Part shown: positions 16,756 to 24,660 of the stretch, in pieces | Position numbering within the stretch: position 1 is the stretch's first letter | Layout: each line of letters begins with the position of its first letter | DNA from: Herpetosiphon llansteffanensis | GTDB taxonomy: Bacteria > Chloroflexota > Chloroflexia > Chloroflexales > Herpetosiphonaceae | Assembly (NCBI RefSeq): GCF_003205875.1 | Contig: NZ_PUBZ01000147.1 | Location: 62,001-126,000 of the forward strand | Direction: 5' to 3' | DNA: 64,000 bases | Made by a program: the position numbers and the translations under genes | The notes under the pieces: model-generated | What the model saw: only the letters and a program-made list of their open reading frames with translations | What the model was told of the DNA's origin: nothing | Databases searched by the model: none

Positions 16756-17388
16756 ATGAATACATTTCAACGTTGGTTGCTGGCGGCCTCGCTGATTAGC
16801 TGTTTGGTGCTTAGTTTCTATAGTTATACAATTAATCACAATTTAAAAGTTATCGAAGCACGCCAGCGTGGGCAAATTGCTACAACAGGGCAATCCTTAT
16901 GGTTTAGTTGGTATAACTGCATTGAAGAGCTTGATTTTGCTTTGAGTGCAGCTGATCAGAATAATCAAGCAAACGTTATGAACTATCTTTCCAATGCACA
17001 ACTTTATTGTCAATTATCAAGACACTTTATCTACAATTACAATGCTGCACTAAAATGGCCAGTTAAAGCATGGTGGAATTTAAGTTTAGGCTCAGGCAAT
17101 GTGATTGGATTTGTGCAATTATTTGATTATTATTCAGTTGAAATAAGTCATATTAGCAGTATTATTGAAAAAGAAGGATCAGTTAGTGCTGCAAGTCGTG
17201 CTCGAATTCAGCAATTGTATGATCATATTACAGCTTTTACTGAAAAAATACCTGAATCTATGCTCCAAAAAGGAGATATTAGTGAAATTCACCAGGCAAT
17301 AGTGACGTGGTGTGACATGATCAACGATGTTGACGCGAAAAAGTCGATTAGGCTTCGAGAAGAGCAGTATCAAGATTCTTGTAAATAG
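16756..17388 (+). CDS. Hypothetical membrane-anchored protein
   Basis: The 210-residue product has an N-terminal membrane anchor (WLLAASLISCLVLSFYSYTI) and a mostly helical, Cys-containing outer part (WYNCIEEL, AQLYCQLSR, VTWCDMIN, C-terminal DSCK). I do not recognise the family. The ATG at 16756 has AAAGGA six bases upstream, while the one at 16750 lies too close to it. Base composition is AT-rich compared with neighbours, like the 3' end of the gene before and the broken gene after. That suggests a recently acquired or fast-evolving segment. Confidence 0.65.
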   Translation: MNTFQRWLLAASLISCLVLSFYSYTINHNLKVIEARQRGQIATTGQSLWFSWYNCIEELDFALSAADQNNQANVMNYLSNAQLYCQLSRHFIYNYNAALKWPVKAWWNLSLGSGNVIGFVQLFDYYSVEISHISSIIEKEGSVSAASRARIQQLYDHITAFTEKIPESMLQKGDISEIHQAIVTWCDMINDVDAKKSIRLREEQYQDSCK

Positions 17389-17399
17389 GAGAAGTAGTT

Positions 17400-17824
17400 A
17401 TGTACCAAGTTCCAAAAGCAAAAGCACACCGCTGGCAGCAGGTTAGCATCCAAAAATATCTTTATCTGATTAATATTGGTCTGTATTCGTTAGCGAGCTA
17501 TATCTCGATTTTTTAAACTTCAACCATTATTGCTTGGGGGCTTAACGATCCTCGCCATGATTTAAATTTTGCAGCATTTATCTGGTTTCCGATAGGTGTA
17601 TTACTCTTGAATTCGTTTATCTGGCAAAAGAGCTATTCAACTAGAACCTTTGGAACGATAGGGATTGATTTATTGCTGATTAATGGGTTTATGACTGAGT
17701 TCGAGCACGTATATTTTAGTGATGCTGATCAGGTTGGGCTGTGGTAACGCTGCTTTCGGCGATGTTCGCGGTATATGCATGCTACCGAGCTAAGCCATGG
17801 CGCACGTTGCAGCAGCGAAAATAA
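17400..17824 (+). pseudogene. Broken small membrane-protein gene (nonsense plus frameshift)
   Basis: An ATG at 17400 opens MYQVPKAKAHRWQQVSIQKY and a hydrophobic segment (YLINIGLYSLASYISIF), then a TAA at 17514-17516. The same frame resumes at once with protein-like sequence (STIIAWGLNDPRHDLNFAA, then a membrane helix FIWFPIGVLLLNSFIW, then GIDLLLINGFMTEFEHVYF) up to TAA at 17745. A frame change near 17740 would join it to VVTLLSAMFAVYACYRAKP and a stop at 17822. The intact ancestor would have been about 140 residues with three to four membrane helices. It follows the hypothetical gene at 16756 by 11 bases and was probably co-transcribed with it. A sequencing error could explain one lesion but hardly both. 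Confidence 0.6.
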
Positions 17825-18000
17825 GCTCGCTGGTTGCAATAAGCAATTCAACTTGGCATTGGTTTGTAGGCAAATGCTGGATGAGCAAACGATTACAATT
17901 AGCAAGATTGAGCATAAAACTTGGTTTGTAAAGCTGTGCAAGGGCTAGGTGATCAGCTATCATAGCATGGTTACACCAATCAACCTAGGATACAACTTCG
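17825..18000 (+). other. Spacer with a possible gene fragment
   Basis: The stretch 17840-17946 can be read as CRQMLDEQTITISKIEHKTW and a few more residues before TAG, without a start. It may be a further remnant of the decayed locus upstream. Nothing else is seen apart from an AGGA before the next ATG. Confidence 0.25.
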
Positions 18001-19494
18001 ATGCTTGCTTATTGGATTAATCTGGTATTTGTGGTCCTTGAAACTGCTTTAGGTACGTTTATTCTGGCGCGAGCAAGCCAGTATCGGCCTGCCCGAATCT
18101 TCTTTTGTTTAACCCTGTGCTTGGTCGTGATCAATAGCACGGCGCTGGCTCGAAATCTAAACACTGATCCGACGGCCTCATATATGTTGGTTTGTGTTGC
18201 GCTTATAAGCTTAGGCCTGTTGTGTTTATTAATGCTGCTACTGTTTGCGGCGCTGTTTATGCCTCAGTGGTGGGAAGGCCAGCGCCCAATTCGTTGGATC
18301 AGTCTGGTGTATGTTGGCGCAATTGGCGTGTTAGCACTTGATCTGATTGGGCAATTTGGCTGGTTTACGGCAGGCATTCAACTATCGAAAGGGATTTATC
18401 GGCCAATTGCTGGCGCGGCGGCTGGTTTGATGTTGGGTTTATTCAGCCTTGGTTGGTTGGTTCAGCTTGGTTTGTTGGCAACGGCATTTTGGCGTAATCC
18501 GGCAACGCGGCGCTCGATTAGCTGGCTCATGTTCGCAATTCTATTTGCAGCACTTACTAACTCGGTCTTGGGAATTATTAAGTTGGATTCAAGTGGGCAG
18601 CTCGCGAGTATTTTGCAAACCGTGCCATTGGTTTTAAGCCTAACCTACATTGTGCTGCGTGGGAGTTTATTTCAAACCAAACAAGTGGCGGTGCAGCATG
18701 CGCTGCAAACGATGAGCGAGGCCATGGTTGTGGTTGATCGTGAAGGCATGTTGGTGTATCTCAATTATGCTGCTCAACAACTCGGCTTGCAGAATCAACA
18801 ACCACTTCAGGATAATTTAGCCACAATTGGGGTTGCTACTGATGATGTTGCGGCCTTGCAGCAGGCATTAGCCCAAGATCCATTTCAGCCTTTTATTCAA
18901 ACCTTGGCCTTAGGTGAGCCATTGCGTTTGCTTGAAAATACGGTCTCGCCAGTTTTGGATAGTGCTGGGCAAATTCAAGGCACAATGTTGTTTATTCGTG
19001 ATATTACTGAATTGGAACGGCGCACGGCGCTGCTTGAGCAAGAACGGCGACGGCTGAGTAGCACGGTAGAACAGCTTGAGCAAGAAAAAGTACAGCGCAA
19101 TCAATTGGCGCAGGCGGTGCAAGCACTGTCGTTTCCAACGATTCCGGTTTTGCCTGGCGTGTTGGTTGTGCCATTGATTGGCGTGCTCGATCAGCAACGA
19201 ATTGCTGAATGCCAGCGGGTATTGATGGAATCACTCAATCAGCAAGCTGTACAACGCTTATTAATTGATTTGACTGGGGTGCAGTTGATTGATGATCAGG
19301 GCGCAATTGGCATGCAACGGATTTTGCGTGCAGCCTACTTGCTGGGAGCACAAACAACCTTAATTGGGGTTCGGCCTGATGTTGCTCAATCATTGGTGAG
19401 TATGGGAGCCGATTTGAACACTGTGGCGACAGCAGCAACGTTGCAAGCAGCAATTGGCCAAATTATTGCAAAAAAGAGCCACATCAAGCGCTAA
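18001..19494 (+). CDS. Membrane sensor with PAS and STAS domains (RsbR-like)
   Basis: The 497-residue product has seven N-terminal membrane helices of the 7TM histidine-kinase N-domain type (residues about 1-225). A PAS domain follows (MSEAMVVVDREGMLVYLNYA, from about 238). Next is a coiled coil (ERRTALLEQERRRLSSTVEQ onward) and a C-terminal STAS domain (about 381-490: VLVVPLIGVLDQQRIAECQ, LLIDLTGVQLIDDQGAIG). It has no kinase domain, so a membrane or ligand signal would pass to an anti-anti-sigma-type STAS output. The Thr in DLTGVQ sits where RsbR/RsbS proteins are phosphorylated. It is convergent with two soluble RsbR-like genes, and I infer that all belong to one stressosome-like pathway. 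Confidence 0.85.
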   Translation: MLAYWINLVFVVLETALGTFILARASQYRPARIFFCLTLCLVVINSTALARNLNTDPTASYMLVCVALISLGLLCLLMLLLFAALFMPQWWEGQRPIRWISLVYVGAIGVLALDLIGQFGWFTAGIQLSKGIYRPIAGAAAGLMLGLFSLGWLVQLGLLATAFWRNPATRRSISWLMFAILFAALTNSVLGIIKLDSSGQLASILQTVPLVLSLTYIVLRGSLFQTKQVAVQHALQTMSEAMVVVDREGMLVYLNYAAQQLGLQNQQPLQDNLATIGVATDDVAALQQALAQDPFQPFIQTLALGEPLRLLENTVSPVLDSAGQIQGTMLFIRDITELERRTALLEQERRRLSSTVEQLEQEKVQRNQLAQAVQALSFPTIPVLPGVLVVPLIGVLDQQRIAECQRVLMESLNQQAVQRLLIDLTGVQLIDDQGAIGMQRILRAAYLLGAQTTLIGVRPDVAQSLVSMGADLNTVATAATLQAAIGQIIAKKSHIKR

Positions 19495-19513
19495 AAACTC
19501 GCTGATGTGGCTC
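19476..19513. terminator. Bidirectional terminator between STAS genes
   Basis: GAGCCACATCAAGCG pairs with CGCTGATGTGGCTC with a one-base bulge. On the minus strand TTTTTTGCAAT follows. It overlaps the stop of the upstream plus-strand gene. Confidence 0.8.
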
Positions 19514-19526
19514 GTATGGGTTGGTA

Positions 19527-20342
19527 TTAGCGCGGGCGAATTGCCAAGCCCTGCAATTCGAGCGCATATTCAACCCCAGCTTGCAAGTTGGCGCGGGTCA
19601 CGATGCCGGTTAGGTCAATGCCCAATTGAACGATCGTTTGGGCAATTTCGGCCCCGATGCCGACCAACACGACGGTTGAGCCAAGCAAACGGGCGGCGCG
19701 GGCTGCTTGCAAGAGATAGTTGGCAACGCCAGTATCGATGACTGGCACGCCAGTAATATCCAAAATGACCACATCGGCGCTATAAGTATTGATCGCTTCG
19801 AGCAAGGCTTCCATAATTTGGCCTGCACGACGCGAATCGACCGAGCCAATCAGCGGCAGTACCAAAATGCCGCCATAGACTGGCACAATTGGCGATGAAA
19901 CCTCAGCGAGGGCTGATTCTTGGTTGGAAATAATTTCGACTTGGGCATCTTCATAGCCATTGAACATGCCCATCATGCCTTCGGCGGTTAGCTCATGTAA
20001 GCGGTCGAGCATTTCGAGCAAGAAGACCGGATCGTCTGCATAATAGTTGCGTAACACGCTAGCAGTGGCTTGGTTGGCGCTGCGCAACACTTGTTGAACG
20101 CTATTTAAAGGAATATTTTGGCGAAAGCGATCGTAGCTGATGTCGCGCATATGTTGCTGATAGGCATGCTTCTCTGGATCACGCAAATCTTGAATTAATG
20201 CATCCATTGAGGCAACTGTGCGTTTCTTAAGTTCCTCGCGCGGCATTTTGCTATATTCAACCACATTGGTTTGAATGACCCCGATCGTGGCTTCGATAAT
20301 TTCATCGAAGTGTTTGGTATAAAAAGCTGCTAAATCTGCCAC
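19527..20342 (-). CDS. RsbR-type STAS-domain co-antagonist, copy 1
   Basis: The 271-residue product has an all-helical N-terminal sensor half (residues 1-145, starting MADLAAFYTKHFDEIIEATI) and a STAS half (SSPIVPVYGGILVLPLIGS, ILDITGVPVIDTGVANYLLQ, VLVGIGAEIAQTIVQLGIDL). The Thr in DITGVP corresponds to the phospho-site of RsbR/RsbS. The start is GTG, with AGGAGG ten bases upstream. It shares a nearly identical STAS half with the neighbour at 20453 but a different N-terminal half. Known RsbR paralogues build mixed stressosome shells, and these two would be suited to that. No RsbT/RsbU-like gene is in the window. Confidence 0.88.
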   Translation of the reverse strand: MADLAAFYTKHFDEIIEATIGVIQTNVVEYSKMPREELKKRTVASMDALIQDLRDPEKHAYQQHMRDISYDRFRQNIPLNSVQQVLRSANQATASVLRNYYADDPVFLLEMLDRLHELTAEGMMGMFNGYEDAQVEIISNQESALAEVSSPIVPVYGGILVLPLIGSVDSRRAGQIMEALLEAINTYSADVVILDITGVPVIDTGVANYLLQAARAARLLGSTVVLVGIGAEIAQTIVQLGIDLTGIVTRANLQAGVEYALELQGLAIRPR

Positions 20343-20452
20343 AGTTGCGAGCCCTCCTAAAAGTTAGGTTTTTTGGATTGCGATAAAAAATACCAACCTA
20401 CTGCGATCTGCCGAGTCTCTAACTATGCTGATTTAACAGCGTTTGGGCGTGA

Positions 20453-21268
20453 TTAGCGTGGGCGAATAGCCAAGCCTTGTAAATCTAAGGCATATTCAAT
20501 GCCCGATTGTAAGTTGGCGCGGGTGATAATGCCGGTTAAATCGATACCTAATTGAACGATGGTTTGGGCAATTTCGGCTCCGATGCCAACCAAGACAACG
20601 GTTGAGCCAAGCAAGCGCGCGGCACGGGCAGCTTGTAAGAGATAATTTGCAACGCCAGTGTCGATGACTGGCACGCCAGTAATATCTAAAATTACCACAT
20701 CGGCGCTATAGCTATTGATCGATTCAAGCAGCGATTCCATAATTTGGCCTGCACGCATTGAATCGATGGAGCCAATTAATGGTAAGACCAACACGCCCTC
20801 ATAGACGGGCACGATTGGCGATGAAACTTCGGCCAGCGCATAGGTTTGCGATGAAATAATTTCATCTTTGTGCTGCTGAAAGCCCTCGTAGACCCCGGCG
20901 ATTGCGGCGGTAGTAATTTGATGACCTTTTTCAATCACATTAATTTGATCGTCGGTACTATCGCTGTAGGCTTCGCGCAAGCTTTTAATCATAATATCGG
21001 TGGAAACGAGCAATACTTCTAAGAAAGCGCCAATCGGAATGCCTTGTTGGGCGCGTAAATAACTGGTTTGTCGCCAATAATCAGGGAAAGCCTGGGGTTT
21101 GTCGCTGTCGAGATCGCAGGCATATGGATCAAGCCCAGCTATTACCCGTTTGCGCACATCATCTCTGGGCATTGAACCGTAGGTGGGAATTTGGCTTTGT
21201 AATGCGTTGATAACGCGATCGACAATGACTTCTTCGTGCTGCTTGAACATTTGATAATAGCTGGTCAT
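20453..21268 (-). CDS. RsbR-type STAS-domain co-antagonist, copy 2
   Basis: This is a 271-residue paralogue of the gene at 19527, with identical length. The last roughly 125 residues differ from it at only about a dozen positions. The N-terminal half (MTSYYQMFKQHEEVIVDRVI, then DYWRQTSYLRAQQGIPIGAF) is clearly diverged. The same phospho-Thr motif DITGVPVIDTG is kept. The ATG at 21268 has AAGGAG upstream. The 110-base gap to copy 1 has no clear terminator, so the two may be read together. The divergent heads suggest different inputs and a shared output. Confidence 0.88.
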   Translation of the reverse strand: MTSYYQMFKQHEEVIVDRVINALQSQIPTYGSMPRDDVRKRVIAGLDPYACDLDSDKPQAFPDYWRQTSYLRAQQGIPIGAFLEVLLVSTDIMIKSLREAYSDSTDDQINVIEKGHQITTAAIAGVYEGFQQHKDEIISSQTYALAEVSSPIVPVYEGVLVLPLIGSIDSMRAGQIMESLLESINSYSADVVILDITGVPVIDTGVANYLLQAARAARLLGSTVVLVGIGAEIAQTIVQLGIDLTGIITRANLQSGIEYALDLQGLAIRPR

Positions 21269-21323
21269 GCAGGCTCCTTGAATGCTGGCAAGGTTTCCCG
21301 ATTGCCAAGGTATCTCGCTTCTG

Positions 21324-21374
21324 GTTTGGCCAACGGAAGGGTTTCTCTACGACCCTTCCGTTGCAACGCCAAAC
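21324..21374 (-). terminator. Hairpin downstream of leuS
   Basis: AACGGAAGGGT (21332-21342) pairs with ACCCTTCCGTT (21352-21362), extended by GTTTGGC/GCCAAAC outside. There is no T-run after it on the minus strand, so it is an unusual terminator or a 3'-end stabiliser. Confidence 0.55.
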
Positions 21375-21376
21375 AC

Positions 21377-23821
21377 TTATTTAATGACGATGTTGACCAA
21401 GCGGTTTGGCACAACAATTTGCTTGACGATGGTCTTGCCTTCGACCAACGGTGCAATTTTTTCATCGGCCAACGCGGCTGCAATAATTGTTGCTTCATCG
21501 GCGCTGGCGGCTACCTGTATTTTACCGCGAACTTTACCATTGATTTGCACCGGCAATTCAATTGATTCATCAATTAATAAGGCTTCGTCGTAGCTTGGCC
21601 AAACTTGCAAGTGCACGCTTTCGCTATGGCCCAAGAATTCCCACAATTCTTCGGCAATATGCGGCGCGATTGGGGCTAACAACAAGGTTAAGGCCTCGCT
21701 GGCTTTGCGCCACTGTTCGCTGCCATAAACATCGGTTTCGCGTGCTTTCATCAATTCGTTGACGAATTCCATCAAGCCAGCAATCGCGGTGTTGAAGGCA
21801 AACCGTTGAATATCATCGCCAACTTTTTTGATGATGCGATGGGTTTGGCGTTCCAAGGTGCTGGCATTGCCCGCTGCATCGTGGCGTTGCGGCGTATCGG
21901 TTACGACGCGCCAAGCACGATCTAAGAAACGCACACAACCTTCGATGCCGCGATTGTTCCAAGGTCCACCTTGCTCCCATGGGCCGATGAACATTAAGAA
22001 GGTGCGCACGGTATCGGCCCCATATTGGGCTACCAGCATATCAGGGTCAATCACGTTGCCGCGTGATTTGGACATTTTATTACTATCTTCGCCTAAAATC
22101 ACCCCTTGGTTGATCAAGCGGGTCATTGGTTCGTTGGCGCTGACCAAGCCCATATCGCGCATGGCCTTCCACCAAAAGCGAGTGTACAACAAGTGCATCA
22201 CTGCATGTTCGCGCCCACCAGTATATTGATCAACTGGCAACCATTTGTCGGCAATGGCTTTGGTAAATGGTGCGTTGGCATCGTGGGGGCTTAAGTAGCG
22301 CGTTTGATACCACGATGAATCGACAAATGTATCCATGGTGTCGGTATCGCGCTCAGCTTCGCCGCCACAATTGGGGCAGGTGGTAAATCGCCACGTTGGG
22401 TGCAATTTCAAGGGCGATTCGCCAGTTGGCTTGAAATCGACCTCATCGGGCAACAACAAAGGCAATTGATCTTCCGGCACGGGTACAGTACCACATGTTG
22501 GGCAATAGATCATTGGGATTGGCGTGCCCCAATAGCGTTGGCGGCTGACCAACCAATCGCGCAAGCGATAGTTGATTGCCCGTTTGCCCAATTGTTCAGC
22601 TTCTAACCATTTAATGACTGCTTCTTTGGCATCTGTTGAGCTTAAACCATCAATTTGGCCTGAATTAACCACCGTGCCATAGGCTGGCTCGGCTGCTTCC
22701 AAGGGCGTTGCGGCGGTTTGCTCTGCTTGCACAACCACACGTTTGATTGGCAAGCCAAAGGTTGTGGCAAACGCAAAATCGCGTTCGTCGTGGCCTGGCA
22801 CGGCCATAATCGCCCCGGTGCCATAGGTCATCAGCACATAATCGGCAATCCAAATTGGCACGCGCTCTTGGCTCGCCGGATTGATCGCATAAGCACCGAT
22901 CCAAACGCCAGTTTTGGGTTTTTCGTCGTCGGTTGATTGGCGCTCAACTTCGGTTTTGCGAATTGCTTCGGCGACATAGGCATCGACGCTGGCTTTTTGC
23001 TCGGCGCTGGTCAATTTGGCAACTAAGGGATGTTCGGGAGCCAAGACCATAAAGCTTGCGCCCCACAAGGTATCGGGGCGGGTTGAAAAGACCGTGATTG
23101 GATCTCCAGCCTCAGATTTAAAGGTAATTTCGGCACCTTCCGAGCGCCCGATCCAGTTGCGTTGCATCGAGGTAATGCGTTCTGGCCAATCCAAGCCTGA
23201 GAAATCCAGCAATTCATCGGCATAGGACGTAATTTTGAAATACCATTGATCCAAATCGCGCTTGGTGACTAAGCTATCGCAGCGTTCGCAGCGGCGTTCG
23301 TCGCCCACAACCTGTTCGCGGGCCAAGGTGGTATTACACTTGGGACACCAATCGACAGCTGAGAATTTTTTATAGGCCAAGCCACGTTTGAAAAACTGAA
23401 TAAAAAACCACTGGTTCCAGCGATAATATTCAGGGTCGGCGCTGATAATCTGCTGCTGCCAATCGACCATCATGCCCATTGATTGCAACTGACCGCGCAT
23501 ATATTCGATATTGGAATAGGTCCATTTGCGCGGATCTAAATTATTTTTGATCGCGGCGTTTTCGGCGGGCAGGCCAAAGGCATCGAAGCCCATTGGGAAA
23601 AAGACATTGTAGCCCTGCATGCGCATATAGCGGGCATGCACATCGCTGGGCGACATGGCATACCAGTGGCCGATGTGCAAATTGCCCGATGGATAGGGCA
23701 GCATGGTGACTGCATAATGTTTTGGTTTATCGCTGTCTGGCTCGAAACGATAAATTCCATCACGTTCCCAACGTTCGCGCCATTTTGGCTCGGTGACGCT
23801 ACTGTCATAACGAGTGGCCAT
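21377..23821 (-). CDS. leuS: Leucyl-tRNA synthetase
   Basis: This class I synthetase charges tRNA-Leu; the product has 814 residues. The HIGH box is in [16 protein letters not shown], and the KMSKS signature is in [19 protein letters not shown]1 editing region ([20 protein letters not shown]) is present. Zinc-type Cys pairs are in [13 protein letters not shown] and CERCDS, plus [11 protein letters not shown]. The ATG at 23821 has GGAG upstream. A T-box leader lies upstream, so expression should rise when uncharged tRNA-Leu accumulates. Confidence 0.98.
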   Translation of the reverse strand: MATRYDSSVTEPKWRERWERDGIYRFEPDSDKPKHYAVTMLPYPSGNLHIGHWYAMSPSDVHARYMRMQGYNVFFPMGFDAFGLPAENAAIKNNLDPRKWTYSNIEYMRGQLQSMGMMVDWQQQIISADPEYYRWNQWFFIQFFKRGLAYKKFSAVDWCPKCNTTLAREQVVGDERRCERCDSLVTKRDLDQWYFKITSYADELLDFSGLDWPERITSMQRNWIGRSEGAEITFKSEAGDPITVFSTRPDTLWGASFMVLAPEHPLVAKLTSAEQKASVDAYVAEAIRKTEVERQSTDDEKPKTGVWIGAYAINPASQERVPIWIADYVLMTYGTGAIMAVPGHDERDFAFATTFGLPIKRVVVQAEQTAATPLEAAEPAYGTVVNSGQIDGLSSTDAKEAVIKWLEAEQLGKRAINYRLRDWLVSRQRYWGTPIPMIYCPTCGTVPVPEDQLPLLLPDEVDFKPTGESPLKLHPTWRFTTCPNCGGEAERDTDTMDTFVDSSWYQTRYLSPHDANAPFTKAIADKWLPVDQYTGGREHAVMHLLYTRFWWKAMRDMGLVSANEPMTRLINQGVILGEDSNKMSKSRGNVIDPDMLVAQYGADTVRTFLMFIGPWEQGGPWNNRGIEGCVRFLDRAWRVVTDTPQRHDAAGNASTLERQTHRIIKKVGDDIQRFAFNTAIAGLMEFVNELMKARETDVYGSEQWRKASEALTLLLAPIAPHIAEELWEFLGHSESVHLQVWPSYDEALLIDESIELPVQINGKVRGKIQVAASADEATIIAAALADEKIAPLVEGKTIVKQIVVPNRLVNIVIK

Positions 23822-23864
23822 ACTCAACTCCTTGGTTAATCATATCTGAATTGGCAAAATCTAA

Positions 23865-24106
23865 AACAAAAAACCCCGAACTCATGCGAGGGACGGAGCA
23901 AAACCCCGTGGTACCACCCTGCTTATGAGCCGAAGCACATCACTTGTAGGCGCAATAACGGGCGCACCCGCCACCAACTACGCAGCCGAGGCTGTTCCCT
24001 GGTGGGGCAATAAACGGGCGAGTTGGGCGCTTGATGTAGCTTTGCACCAGCCAGCTACTCTCTGCAAAAACGCGCTTAATACTCCCGCGAACCAATACGT
24101 ATCGAT
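23865..24106 (-). promoter_or_regulatory. T-box leader of leuS
   Basis: The minus strand carries the T-box core AGGGTGGTACCACG (23907-23920), a stem I with the AGAGAGTAGCTGG(CTGG) type distal region, and a run TTTTTT just before leuS (about 23868-23875). In CCAACTCGCCCG the CTC at 24020-24022 sits where the specifier codon is expected, which would match tRNA-Leu. Family knowledge: uncharged tRNA pairs with the specifier and the T-box and favours read-through. The assignment of the specifier is an inference. Confidence 0.85.
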
Positions 24107-24114
24107 TAATCGCG

Positions 24115-24145
24115 ATTATACCACGGCTTGATCAGCAGACATCAA
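24115..24145 (-). promoter_or_regulatory. Promoter of the leuS leader
   Basis: A perfect TATAAT at 24115-24120 lies 19 bases from TTGATG (24140-24145) on the minus strand. Transcription would begin just before the T-box. Confidence 0.6.
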
Positions 24146-24376
24146 TCTTTGGATTGAGCTATTTGAATTGATGGGTAATTGTATAGCTTGCGCGACCTGA
24201 GAGTAACAAAAGTACTAGAACTAAACCTAATTAGCTGTTTAGTTGTGATCATAGCTAACTACATACCTCGCTTTTGAAACTCATTGGTCTAAGATCGCTA
24301 AAAATGCGCATTTGCAAGCGATTTAAGTTAAGCAAAACGAAGCTTTTGCTGATTAGAATGAGCAATATGGTTAAAT

Positions 24377-24405
24377 TTGCATAAAGAAATGCTTGCTAGT
24401 ACAAT
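24377..24405 (+). promoter_or_regulatory. Promoter of the subtilase leader
   Basis: TTGCAT (24377-24382) and TACAAT (24400-24405) are 17 bases apart. It implies a 5' leader of about 240 bases before the ATG at 24661. Confidence 0.55.
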
Positions 24406-24410
24406 AGTCC

Positions 24411-24560
24411 TATCCCCAACGGGATATGGATTTAAGAGATTGTTGCCCCATAGCGCCTCAAACTGAAGCGTTAACATACGCCGAGAACCAGTGAACGGGC
24501 TTCTTTAAGCTATAACTCTCACTCATTTGCGACAATCCCCTTTTGATGAAAGGAGGGATG
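24411..24560 (+). ncRNA. Structured 5' leader of unknown class, candidate cis-regulatory RNA
   Basis: Just after the predicted start comes a perfect hairpin TATCCC-CAAC-GGGATA. Next is a closed multi-branch domain whose ends GATTGTTGC (about 24438) and GCGACAATC (about 24529) pair over nine bases. Inside, ATAGC can pair with GCTAT, GCGT with ACGC, and GCCG with CGGGC. A further hairpin (CCCCTTT/AAAGGAGG) follows. I could not match it to a riboswitch class I know. The stretch 24146-24376 upstream shows no gene. Confidence 0.45.
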
Positions 24561-24660
24561 CAGCGTAGTATTCGTATTTTGACATTTTAGCCACTTGCTC
24601 ACCATCGTACCGCTTGGAAATTGACTGGTATTACATACACACACGTGTGTGGAGGATGGC

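Noticed and set aside
24538-24588. Ten-codon upstream ORF (ATG after AAAGGAGGG) before the protease gene
   Set aside because: The ribosome site is only one base from the ATG, and the purine run is better explained as one arm of a hairpin.
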